A stretch of 64,000 nucleotides of DNA from Mesostigma viride (lineage: Eukaryota > Streptophyta > Mesostigmatophyceae > Mesostigmatales > Mesostigmataceae). The stretch covers positions 2,136,506-2,200,505 of the forward strand of contig RPFO01000002.1 in assembly GCA_009746045.1 (NCBI GenBank), in the 5' to 3' direction. The notes below the pieces were generated by a model. It ran no database searches and was not told the origin of the DNA. It saw only the letters and a list, made by a program, of their open reading frames with translations. Position numbers and translations under genes: made by a program. Shown here in pieces: positions 11,152-19,923 of this stretch (position 1 is its first letter; every line of letters starts with the position of its first letter).

Positions 11152-12357
11152 ATGGCGCGTGGCGCGGAGCGAACGCCAGCTGCAACCCAGGACCAGGGAA
11201 CGCAAGCATCAACTCCGGCGGATGGGAGTGGCGCAGCCACCGTGGCGACTGAGCCAGCTGGTGGCTCGGTCAGCACAGCTCCGGGGCAGCAGTCAGCACC
11301 AACTGCCCGGAAAGTTTTCAAGAAAGAAGAGCTGCCAAGTAAGCTGCCAGAAATTCTGACGCCGTCCGCCGTGGAGGAGTTTATTAACAGCCTGGGCGAG
11401 CTCCGGCAGGACTACAACGAACTGTCCGACGCAGTTTTCCTCACCAAGCTGCGCCGGTCAGAGGTATGCAACGAGGCTACGGGTAATGCGGACGTGCGAG
11501 GGGTCATTATCAACGCCAGCAAAGAGGCGTGGACCTGGCCCGACACAGTGAAGGCCCTGCAAGAGGTGCTCGACACCTCAAGCTTTCCTGACGAGGAAAA
11601 GGAGGGGCAGGCGCTGGTGCGCAACCTGTCGCTTGACCCGAATTACCTCAGCTCGGACATGGCCAGATTCGCGGCCCAGGTCCGGAGCAAGGGTGTCTTG
11701 AAGCACATGAGTAGCGAATATTTACTCAGCGCAGTTCTGGATGCGCTGGGGCTGACGCCAGAGAGCCGTGCCAATGTCAAGGCCGGTCTCGGCATGAAAA
11801 TTGCGCTAGCTTCTTCCGTGGTAGTGGGCACCCCGGACGACCAGAAACGGTTCAACGCAGCCATGGCGCACCTCCGAGAGATGTTCAAGGACCGGGGCGG
11901 CCCCAGGCGTAACAACAAGCTGCCGACAGTTGCTCAGGTAAACCCTGTGCCTGCCTCGACCCCGCCAGCAGCTTCTCTGTCGGACTTGACCACTCTTGTT
12001 ACCCAGCTGTCCACGACGGTGGCCGACAACGTGGTGCGAATGTTGGGTGGCAAACGCCGAGCTCGCGGTGGTCGGCACAACCAGAACGCGTCCAGCAAAC
12101 GCGGGCCGGGAGGCGGTCAGGGCAAGCAGCCTCGACAGGAGGGCGGCGCTGGCAGGCAGCAACAGCAGCAGGGTGGCGTCCCCAAGGAGAAGGTCGTCTG
12201 CGAGCGGTGCACCGGCGTGGGGCACACCGAGGCCAACTGCACGCTGCGGCTGGACCTCGGCAAGGCGACTCGAGTGTGCCGGCGCTGCTGGGCGGTTCGG
12301 CTTCCTGGACACGACCCCAACACATGCCGCGCCCCACGGCCAGCCATGCCCAAGTGA
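11152..12357 (+). CDS. Gag of the young LTR element
   Basis: The first ATG after the LTR is at 11152 (MARGAERTPAATQDQG), giving about 401 residues. The N-terminal 60 residues are low-complexity. A helical core follows (FKKEELPSKLPEILTPSAVE, later FINSLGELRQDYNELSDAVF), as expected for a capsid-like region. A basic, glycine- and glutamine-rich stretch then precedes a CX2CX4HX4C zinc knuckle (CERCTGVGHTEANC) and a second Cys/His cluster (CRRCWAVRLPGHDPNTC). Role: particle protein and RNA binding. Open over its whole length. Confidence 0.75.
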   Translation: MARGAERTPAATQDQGTQASTPADGSGAATVATEPAGGSVSTAPGQQSAPTARKVFKKEELPSKLPEILTPSAVEEFINSLGELRQDYNELSDAVFLTKLRRSEVCNEATGNADVRGVIINASKEAWTWPDTVKALQEVLDTSSFPDEEKEGQALVRNLSLDPNYLSSDMARFAAQVRSKGVLKHMSSEYLLSAVLDALGLTPESRANVKAGLGMKIALASSVVVGTPDDQKRFNAAMAHLREMFKDRGGPRRNNKLPTVAQVNPVPASTPPAASLSDLTTLVTQLSTTVADNVVRMLGGKRRARGGRHNQNASSKRGPGGGQGKQPRQEGGAGRQQQQQGGVPKEKVVCERCTGVGHTEANCTLRLDLGKATRVCRRCWAVRLPGHDPNTCRAPRPAMPK

Positions 12358-12372
12358 CGTCATAGAGGTGAT

Positions 12373-14220
12373 GTGTGTCGCGGTGAGTCGGCTAGGCGTG
12401 AGGATGCTGTGCCTTGTAGTCCTAATGTTCCCACGTCCGTGGTTCAGAATGGAAGTGCAAGTGCTGCAGCTGATCAGGAGTGCGTGCCCAGCGTGGTCGC
12501 AATAGAGCCTGAACACGCCCTTCCGGAGCTCACCCCTTCAGGTGAGATAGTGCCGGCAGATGCCGAGGTAGCCCCTCACGTAGACGTGGAGTTGGGTCGC
12601 CGCCTCAGTAAGGCCTCACTAGAGCACATTGCCGACAGGAATGCACATGCAGAGAGCTTGGCGGGGCAGGTGCCTAGCATAGAAGGGGATGGCACCACCC
12701 CCACGGCCATAGGATTGCGGATGCTTGCTCACCAGATTCACCTTGCGGTGGGTCATGTGGCGGGGCAAACGCTAGACTGGGCGACTCGGCTTATGGGGGC
12801 GCCGGGGTTGAAGGTCGCTCAGGCGGAGTTAGAGGAGTGCCACGCATGCGCAAGTGTCAGGAAGAAGCGTAGGCGCTGGCATGCTAAGACTCCTTCCCCG
12901 TACCGGGGGAGGTTAGTGGGGGATGTCATGCATTTGGAGGAGGGGGACTATTATTTGGTCTTGATGGATCGCTATACCAAGTTCCTAGCCATCGAGCCCC
13001 TGCCAAGCATGGTAGAGGAGTCCTTGTGGCGGGGGCTGCGCATTGCCATGTCTCACTTCTTTCCCATTTCTGAGGTCATGTTGGACCAACAATTTGATTG
13101 CATTGTGGGGCGGGAGGGCTGTGAGATGGTGGTTATTGCTGGGCGGCAGGACCATGGCAACTTGGGGCTGATTGATAGGCACATCAGCAGCGTAAAGGGC
13201 ATGGCAGCCAAGCAGCAGGCCAGCGGGTTAGGATTCAAGCCCGCGGGGCAGCCTTATGCACAACGCGCGCTGTGGTGCCGCTTGCTCATGGACAAGTACA
13301 ACAGCCAGGTGCTTTTCAAGCTGCCCCAGGGACTAGGTCTTATTACCGCGCGGGGGCTGCAGTCGGGCATTTACCCTCCGGACGTGGCAGACCATTGGGA
13401 GGCCCACCTCGCTACCACCGCTGAGGTTAGGCGGCAGTTAGACCGCACCCAGCCTGACTTGTCGCAGGAGTGGGAGCTGGGGGAGTTGGTCTTGTTTCAC
13501 AAGGAGAATTCCTTTGGCAAGCGGGGGCAGATGCAAGGGCCAGGCATGGTGGTGGATTTGGACTGGGTGCATAGGCGGGTGAAGGTGCACTGGGAGCATA
13601 GGGACTATCTCATCCCGTGGGATAAGGTGTATCGGTACAAGGCGTCCGATGCCCAGGTCCAGGCGGCCAAGGAGCACAGCCGCCAGCTCGGTTGGGATGT
13701 GGATAGCCGGCCGGCCAAGCGGGCCCGGCTGGAACCTGTCCTACCCACCCCACTTGGGGTGGCTGTGCATGATGCGCTTGTTGCCCACCCCCCTGCAGGC
13801 GCCGCGCCGGAGCAAGTCCCCGGGGTCGACGCGGGGGCGCTACCTCAGCCCCTCCCCGCGACCCCAGCAGCGCCCACCGTGGCGGCGCCGGACACATCGT
13901 CAGGCGCGGGCGTGGGCTCCCAGCTGGCCCACGTCCTCCGACAGCTGCTCAAGGCGGACAAGCTCAAGGCGGCGGCAGCGGGGGGTGCGGCACAAGTCAG
14001 CCGCGTCATGCCAGATAAGTGCCCCACGGTTGTGACTGAAGCTCATGATGTTCCCTCTAGGCATATTGCGGCCATAGATACCATGGCAGGCGTGTCTATC
14101 ACGAGCCCGGCGGCGGCCGAGGCCTATTACCCTTTGCTGCCCAGTAGTTGGAAGGAGTTGCGGGGTTTGACGGGCAGCGGGCCTATAAGGTGGCTGGGCA
14201 GGTGCTCATGCCCATCCTAG
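12373..14220 (+). CDS. Integrase and protease-like part of the young LTR element
   Basis: An open frame of 615 codons whose true start I cannot fix. An HHCC-type zinc-binding region (HLAVGH, then CHACASVRKK) lies at about residues 115-165. An integrase-like core follows with GDVMHLEEGDYYLVLMDRYT and a later MLDQQFD. A GPGMVVDLDWVHRRVKVHWE segment near residues 395-415 resembles the SH3-like integrase C-terminus. A proline/alanine-rich linker follows. Near the end (about 14070-14105) is IDTMAGVSI, which looks like an aspartic protease active-site loop. If so, protease follows integrase here, unlike standard copia. The integrase call is fairly secure and the protease call is tentative. Confidence 0.65.
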   Translation: MCRGESARREDAVPCSPNVPTSVVQNGSASAAADQECVPSVVAIEPEHALPELTPSGEIVPADAEVAPHVDVELGRRLSKASLEHIADRNAHAESLAGQVPSIEGDGTTPTAIGLRMLAHQIHLAVGHVAGQTLDWATRLMGAPGLKVAQAELEECHACASVRKKRRRWHAKTPSPYRGRLVGDVMHLEEGDYYLVLMDRYTKFLAIEPLPSMVEESLWRGLRIAMSHFFPISEVMLDQQFDCIVGREGCEMVVIAGRQDHGNLGLIDRHISSVKGMAAKQQASGLGFKPAGQPYAQRALWCRLLMDKYNSQVLFKLPQGLGLITARGLQSGIYPPDVADHWEAHLATTAEVRRQLDRTQPDLSQEWELGELVLFHKENSFGKRGQMQGPGMVVDLDWVHRRVKVHWEHRDYLIPWDKVYRYKASDAQVQAAKEHSRQLGWDVDSRPAKRARLEPVLPTPLGVAVHDALVAHPPAGAAPEQVPGVDAGALPQPLPATPAAPTVAAPDTSSGAGVGSQLAHVLRQLLKADKLKAAAAGGAAQVSRVMPDKCPTVVTEAHDVPSRHIAAIDTMAGVSITSPAAAEAYYPLLPSSWKELRGLTGSGPIRWLGRCSCPS

Positions 14221-16106
14221 GGGTAGATGTCCCTGTGCAAGTGCTAGAGGGTTACAAGGGGATCACCCTCATAGGTAACCCTTTTGTTTCCCTCCCCGGG
14301 TTTTCTGTGTCAGCCGGCTTGGTGACCCTCGAGGGGGTGGGGAGCATAGGCTTGTACCAATATCACGTAGCGCTTGCAGCCCTCACGGGCCGGGGTCCCC
14401 CCGAGGCTATTAATCACCCTGAGGATTATGCCACTGCAGTAGGGGCCATTCGCGGGGCGGAATATACGGCAGAGCCGCTGGTAGCCGATGTCACGCAGCC
14501 GCAGAAGTGTCACCCCAGCAGTCTTGGCATTTTTCCCTGGAGCATCGCCACTAAATCTCCTGTTAGTTATCCGCAGTTTAAGGAGGACTGCCGTGACCCT
14601 GTCAAGTTCCATAAGTGGCGCGCGGCTTTCTTGCGCGCGCAGCTGGAGTGGGCGATGTATGGGGTGTATGGGGAGTTGATGGAGGTGCCGCAAGGGGCGG
14701 TAAAGCTGAACTTGAAGTTTGTGCTCAAGTATAAGCAGGTCCTCCCCACTGACCCTGTCACATTTCATGTACGGCCCTGTGTCACGGAGTTTAGGGGCTC
14801 GTCTGAGTTGTCGGAGGAGGAATTGTTTACGCCCGGGCTGTCGCAGACCACTAGCCGGGTGTTAACATCGGTGTTCTTGGGGCTGTTGGATCGGGGGTTG
14901 GACTATGCCATGGCCTGCTCAGATTTTCAGCGGGCCTTTCTCCATAGCGACCCGGCAGTGGCCGAGGAAGTGTGGCGTGGCACGGTGTATGTGGTCAAGG
15001 TCCCTTTGGTGTGGCAGGGGGAGCTGCGGTGTGTGTACTTGCGGCTTCTCCTTGGTGTGGAGGGCCTGCAGTCTAGCCCCATCATCTTTCGCAAGACGGC
15101 TGAACGCATCTTTGCTAGCATGGGGGCGGTGTTTTCCCGCATCGATAGCAACCTCTTTCACATCCACACACCCAACCCACACGAGCCCGCGTTCATGCAA
15201 TGGCATGGGGATGACTGGCGGCTTATTGGACCCCGGGCGTGGGTCCGGCAGTTCATAACCGCTGTGGCCAAGCTTTTGCCCACTAGCCGCACGTTGTGGC
15301 TGGACCCCGACACCCCCGTCCCTTTCTGTGGCCTAACCTACACTTTGCACCGCACACCGGTTGGCTGGTGCATTGACATGGCGGCCAAGCAGGAATACGC
15401 CGACAAGCTCGCGCAATCGCTGCCTGAGCGGCTGGATGCGTCCGCGGGACCGCACTTGCGCGGCCAGCTGGGGTGGCTCGCGGGCACGGTGCGACCCGAC
15501 CTGTCCATCTACGCGCGTGCGCCCGACGCCGTGCTTGCGGGCATGGGAGCGCAGCATCTTCGGACGCAAGTCTTGGCGTCACCGGGCCTGCGCGTGTGGG
15601 GGGTTGATATCACCCGCCCGGTGGCAATGACCATTTACTCTGACGCGAACCTGGAGTCGCGTACCATCACGCAGCTGCGCGCGCGGGAGGCGGCCATCTT
15701 TTTTCTTGATAGCCCCACTGGGCAGCCCACTATTGTCGACTGGTATAGCCGCATCCATCAGCGGGTAGTGGTAGACAGCAATCGCGCGGAGTGTCGCGCG
15801 TTCATTTCCGCTGTCGACCATGCGTGTTATGTGCAGCATCTTTTGCAATGGATTGCGGATAAGGCCCGCGTGGCGCTGTCGCTCCGCATGCGGCTGTGCA
15901 CAGATAGCAAGTCAATAATTGAGTTTCTGAATAACCCGCTCGCCTCCACCACCAAACTAGATTACCTTGTGTTGGCCGAGTCCGCCACGGTGTTGGATGA
16001 GCGGCGGTGGATCCCCGAGAGCGAGAATATTGCCGATGCCTTGACCAAGCCAGCGATGCTGTCGGGGCCTCAGTACAAGCTGCTGCGGCAGCTCATGATG
16101 ACATGA
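14148..16106 (+). CDS. Reverse transcriptase and RNase H of the young LTR element
   Basis: An open frame of 652 codons; start not resolved. Reverse transcriptase blocks are VLKYKQVLPTDPVTFHVRPC, ACSDFQRAFLHSD (first catalytic Asp), VYLRLLLGVEGLQSSPIIF and QWHGDDWRLIG (the paired aspartates). RNase H follows, with MTIYSDANL, RAECRAFISAVDHACYVQHL, LCTDSKSIIEFLNN and the terminal WIPESENIADALTKPAM, a signature of Ty1/copia pol. Role: copying element RNA to DNA and removing the RNA strand. Undamaged over about 1.9 kb. The LTR follows about 335 bp downstream. Confidence 0.8.
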   Translation: MEGVAGFDGQRAYKVAGQVLMPILGVDVPVQVLEGYKGITLIGNPFVSLPGFSVSAGLVTLEGVGSIGLYQYHVALAALTGRGPPEAINHPEDYATAVGAIRGAEYTAEPLVADVTQPQKCHPSSLGIFPWSIATKSPVSYPQFKEDCRDPVKFHKWRAAFLRAQLEWAMYGVYGELMEVPQGAVKLNLKFVLKYKQVLPTDPVTFHVRPCVTEFRGSSELSEEELFTPGLSQTTSRVLTSVFLGLLDRGLDYAMACSDFQRAFLHSDPAVAEEVWRGTVYVVKVPLVWQGELRCVYLRLLLGVEGLQSSPIIFRKTAERIFASMGAVFSRIDSNLFHIHTPNPHEPAFMQWHGDDWRLIGPRAWVRQFITAVAKLLPTSRTLWLDPDTPVPFCGLTYTLHRTPVGWCIDMAAKQEYADKLAQSLPERLDASAGPHLRGQLGWLAGTVRPDLSIYARAPDAVLAGMGAQHLRTQVLASPGLRVWGVDITRPVAMTIYSDANLESRTITQLRAREAAIFFLDSPTGQPTIVDWYSRIHQRVVVDSNRAECRAFISAVDHACYVQHLLQWIADKARVALSLRMRLCTDSKSIIEFLNNPLASTTKLDYLVLAESATVLDERRWIPESENIADALTKPAMLSGPQYKLLRQLMMT

Positions 16107-16443
16107 GTTTTTTTTACCGTGTGACCTGTCGTCTTTTTGCATGGGAATGGGCGCTTCTTTCATCTGTGAATACATTTCCCTAGACCTGACAGGCGGCCAG
16201 TGTGCCTAATAATGATGCATGTGGTGCAGTTGCACCCAAGTAGAAAAGGAGGCCGGGAGCAAAGCCCGGGTGTTTTTGGCGTGCTCAGATCCCAGCGTAG
16301 GGCACCCTCCTTGGGGTTTAGGATTTGGGGACGGTCAGTGTGCCGTTACGTGTTTCTCTACTTGAACGTACGTAGGGTCAGTGCTACCCTATTGCCCCTC
16401 GCTTTAAATAATTTATGATAATTATTTAAAAAGAAAGTATGGG

Positions 16444-16872
16444 AGTTGTGCTCCCGAGTGGCATCTATCCGCTGGCCGGTAGTCGCCGGCCTGGGCGCCT
16501 AGTCAGGTGGGCATCAAAGATTGGTGTCTAGATGCTAGTCGGTGCCTAAGCAAGGTACGGAAGCCAGTGCGCGCCGGGATGGTCAGAGAACCGTCGCCCT
16601 CGGTAGCACAGATCCGCTGAGTGCCGGTAGTCTTGGGTTAGAGGCTCGAGCATGCACTATCGGGTAGCCTACCGGTAGTCTCGGGTTAGAGGCTCGAGCA
16701 TGCCTTATCGGTTAGCGCCGCGCCGCTGAGCTCCTTGCGGCCTGGCCAGCTGCAAGGGTTCAATAGCAATCAGTGGCGGCTGCGGGCTCAGCCTCCCACA
16801 ATCGGTTCCCCAAACAACAAAAATCCCGTCTCCATCGCCGGCGTGCTAGCCAGCGGTGAAGGGCATTCAACT
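16444..16872 (+). repeat. 3' LTR of the young LTR element
   Basis: Direct repeat of 10677-11105, with the same AGTTG start and CAACT end, followed by the second GCTGG target duplication. The near-identity of the two LTRs implies little time since insertion. Confidence 0.9.
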
Positions 16873-16977
16873 GCTGGTCCGGATGCTTAGTCCAACAGGT
16901 GGTGGCGTCGTGACCTGGCTTGTCACGGATTGGGCAGGGCGGCCCACGGCCACGCCCATCGCCCGCGCCACTTTTTG

Positions 16978-17556
16978 TCAGAGGCCCTCATTGGTCGTGG
17001 CCTGATCCACGTGGGGTTATAGTTTGATGGTCGGTACTACGCAGTCTTAAATGTTCCTTTGGGACTTATGTGCTTACCACAGATTCAGAATCTCATGTAA
17101 GATTCTGCCAGGCTGGTTGTGGTGTTGTTCTGTTTTGTGTGACTAGGATGGATACGAAGATCTTGTTTAAGATTCCATGATTTTGATTGGTTCCTTTCAG
17201 GCTAATTAGGTTGAGGCATGCTCGACAAGCACGTCGATATCAAGGACGTGGGGTCGCCATTGTTGACACGTTGGCTTTGATCCATCATGGTATAATAAAG
17301 CTTGTCTTTGTTGTCCATTCATAAGAGCCCTTTGGTACTAGACTATGTACTTTCAGTTCCACAGAAGACGTATAGGGCACAAGCTTGTCTTTGTGTCTAC
17401 AAGGGGTGTGGTTCCTCAAATCACGTGCTGTGGAATCTCCATCTCAACGTTGCCTGGATACTTGAAGTTCTGCGATCCAGGAAGGCAACCCAAGTAAAAG
17501 ATCTTTCATATTTGGACTATGGATGATGCTGATGATCATTTTTAGTCGTTAACCCC
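16978..17556 (+). repeat. Ty3/gypsy LTR fragment inside the copia element
   Basis: It matches the 3' LTR at 34037-34757 from about its position 145 to its end (shared blocks include GGTCGTGGCCTGATCCAYGT, AAGCACGTCGAYATCAAGGA and GATGATCATTTTTAGTYGTTA). The two differ by many substitutions and small indels. Immediately after the LTR end comes CCGGTAGCCCAGT, which could be a primer-binding site, so this may be a piece of a Ty3 5' end rather than a solo LTR. It separates the copia nucleocapsid-like stretch from its zinc-knuckle region. Confidence 0.7.
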
Positions 17557-17699
17557 GGTAGCCCAGTAAAATATAAAGGCTAGCTTCTCCCGGAGCCTGC
17601 CTTTTTTAAAGAGATTTCTAGGGTCGTCTTTTGGGGCATTATAGTCCCTTCACCTACTATACGCACGGTACTACCAAAATTACTACAGTCAAATGACCA

Positions 17700-18785
17700 C
17701 GACCACCAAGGGGGGGAGGCCCGCGACCCCGCGCCCCCCGCGTCCCCCGCGCCCGCCACGGCCCCCGCTGCTGCCGGCGTTGCCGTTGCCGGTGTAGGCG
17801 GGACTTGCGCTGCCGGGGCTGCCGTGCCCGCGGGCGCTTGGGTGACCGCCCTTGCTGCCGTGCCGGGGACCACGCCCCCGGCCAGGGGTATGGTATGCAT
17901 GATCAGAGTCAGCAGGGGAAGAGACACCACCTTTAATTAAGGATGTCCTCCACCTCCATCAGCTGTTGGCGCACAACAGGGAGGCTCGCATCGTCATCAA
18001 TGCGAAGAGCGACGAGGGCCGGCCGGTATTCTACACGGAGGCCGGCCAAGACAGCGGCAACGAAGTCCGCTTCCGAGAACGCCACACCTGCAACCCGCAG
18101 CTCGGCGACGAGGAGCTCGGCGCGCGTGAAATACTGCGGGATGGTCTCGCTGGAAGACTGCTCGATCCGGACCATCAGACTGCCGACGGAGTGCCATCCG
18201 CCGGGACTGGGTGAGCTTGGGCTGCGCTCGTATGTTTGAATCAGCTTGGCCAGGACCAAGCTGCCCCTGTGTTGGTTGTCAGGCAGGGTGGTCAGTAACT
18301 GGCGGGCCGGCCGCGCCATCCAAAACGCCCATGAATCCGACGTAAAGGAGACAGTCGGTTGGGACATGATGGACACGTCCAGCCAAGACATCGGCGAGAC
18401 GCGGGCGAAGCTCGGCCAATTAAGCTGACGAAATGGTCTTTAAAGGGAACGAACTTGGCCGCGTCGGAGCCGTCGAACTTGGTGACGATACGAAGATCAC
18501 GCAAGAACGCCGTGCAAACGTCATGAGTGGACAAGTCGGGCCCGACAGCCGCCGTTGCTGTGGGCACCCCGTCCCCATCCCCCACGCGTCTGTGCTAGAC
18601 GGGGGCACCAGGCCTGCCGTGGCGTTGGTGGCGGCGTCCAGAGCGGCGGCCAGCCCCTCTGTATCGCCTGCGGCCGCTGCCTCCCGGGCAGCAGTAAGGG
18701 CGGCCACTGAGCCCTGCGGCAGCGCCGCCGGCGGCTGTGGCGCGGGCGGCTGCGGCGGCTGCAGCTGTGGCAGCTCGCGTTGACA
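17700..18785 (-). mobile_element. Copia gag region (fossil part)
   Basis: On the minus strand an alanine-rich N-terminus (about 18785-18600) leads into a copia-type gag core. The core is readable from 18391 to 17933 and contains WMARPARQLLTTLPDNQHRG, SLMVRIEQSSSETIPQYFTR and VLAGLRVEYRPALVALRIDD, the pattern of UBN2/Retrotran_gag proteins. An arginine-glycine-rich nucleocapsid-like stretch follows at about 17900-17700. A zinc-knuckle-like CX2CX4HX4C area lies further on at about 16.9 kb, beyond the Ty3 LTR fragment. Broken in more than one place. Confidence 0.75.
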
Positions 18786-18934
18786 TGGCCATCGTTGACG
18801 ACGTCCCATGCAAAACAAACCGGAAGCCGGACTCGTAGAAAAAAAAAAACGATGGATGCCGGAGCCGAAGAGACGAAAAGGTAAAAAGAAAACACAAACT
18901 ACGGAGCTACCGGGAAGCGTGGCACTCGAGGCCG

Positions 18935-19200
18935 AACCGGGACAAAAAACGTAGATGAACACACGACGTGGCGGAAGCTCGCGATAATCGGGACTAGCAC
19001 TAGTACGAAGCGGTGAACCGCGGCCAGCGGGAGACGCGCGACTTGAGGGTGGAGTGCTACCGGGACGAAAAACGTAGGTGATCGTGTGTTAGATGGACAC
19101 ACGCATGACGGCTCGCGATAAACTGGTGTAGCACTAAGAAGCGGTGACGGCCGCGCGGCCAGCGGAAGACGCGCGAAGGATGAAGTACTACCGATGAAGA
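18935..19200 (-). repeat. Diverged tandem repeat in the copia leader
   Basis: A unit of roughly 115-140 bp starting ACCGGGAYRAAAAACGTAG and ending near GCGGCCAGCGGRAGACGCGCGA occurs at about 18935 and about 19051, with the start of a third at about 19191. The copies differ by substitutions and short indels. They sit between the gag start and the primer-binding-like site, in the untranslated leader of the copia element. Confidence 0.5.
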
Positions 19201-19424
19201 AAAAATCGCCGAGCTGATGTGATTTGAACCTAGATCCTGATGAGCGCGAGGCGAACGAGACGACAGCTGATCGACCAGCAAATTCGTTGCAGAAGTGCCG
19301 AGTTGGGCGTACTTGAGGCAGTCAAACGGACTACCCGCTCCAGCGACCAGCATGCCGCGGGACCGCAAAAAAGGGCCGTTCTCCACGGTGCGCGCAAGGC
19401 GAAAGACGCACAAAGCCGATACCA

Positions 19425-19923
19425 TGTCAAGAAAGTAAACAATCTTTATAGATCAACTTAATACTTTAGGATTAAGTTCACGTCACAGAATGTAGGACTC
19501 AGGCCCTCGGCCAGAGGACCAGCTGCTGGAAGCAGTGCGTGTGTGAGAGTATACGATGGATACAACAGGAAGAGTGGTGGTCTCATCAATTTATGCATTC
19601 GGACAGACTTTTCCGAAGCTTCCCGAAGGTAACTTTGCGCAAGGTCTTGCGCAAAGTATCGGGATGTAAAGGTTCACGTAAAGTGAGTGAACAGGATCGA
19701 ATGCACTGCCACTGTACATTCTGTTCAGCACATGGCCTAATCACGACAAAAATGTCCAAGTGGCTAATCAGCTGGTACAAAGACTAATTATTCCTTGACG
19801 AAAGGCGTGTCTGTCCAATCTCAGGCTTGTAGTCTAGTCTGATCATCTACTCCCTGCCACAAACGTAAATACTTTGACCAAACTATTAACTTTTGCCAAG
19901 CAGGTGTATCGATACTTCTGACA
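19425..19923 (-). repeat. 5' LTR of the copia element
   Basis: On the minus strand this 499-bp block starts TGTCAGAAG and ends CTTTCTTGACA, giving TG...CA ends with a short inverted repeat. Immediately after it (19424 downward) is TGGTATCGG, close to the initiator-methionine tRNA primer site used by many copia elements. Just outside the other end (19924) the LINE ORF2 reading resumes, which fixes this as the element boundary. No second LTR copy is in the window. Confidence 0.6.

Larger units (their letters stand above)
10672..16877 (+). mobile_element. Young LTR retrotransposon, copia-related, looks whole
   Basis: Two direct 429-bp LTRs (10677-11105, 16444-16872) differ at about two positions in my reading, so the insertion is recent. 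The 5-bp duplication GCTGG flanks it (10672-10676, 16873-16877). The LTR ends are AGTTG and CAACT, a perfect inverted pair but not the usual TG/CA. Internal parts in order are gag with zinc knuckle, integrase, a protease-like motif, reverse transcriptase and RNase H, in three consecutive open frames. It has inserted into the older copia element between that element's zinc-knuckle and protease regions. The RNase H tail (NIADALTKPAM) points to Ty1/copia, while the integrase-before-protease order is not canonical. It looks essentially whole. Confidence 0.85.
8691..19923 (-). mobile_element. Ty1/copia element, decayed and 3'-truncated (fossil)
   Basis: Minus-strand order of parts: 5' LTR (19425-19923), primer-binding-like site, leader with diverged tandem repeats, gag (about 18785-17700), zinc-knuckle region (about 16900-16960), protease (about 10660-10350) and integrase (about 10220-9360). 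A low-complexity linker continues to about 8700. No reverse transcriptase, RNase H or left LTR is seen, so the downstream half is missing. The element is broken by many interruptions. It has itself received a young LTR element (10677-16872) and a Ty3 LTR fragment (16978-17556). It sits inside LINE ORF2, whose two halves flank it. Old relative to its own insertions. Confidence 0.7.
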
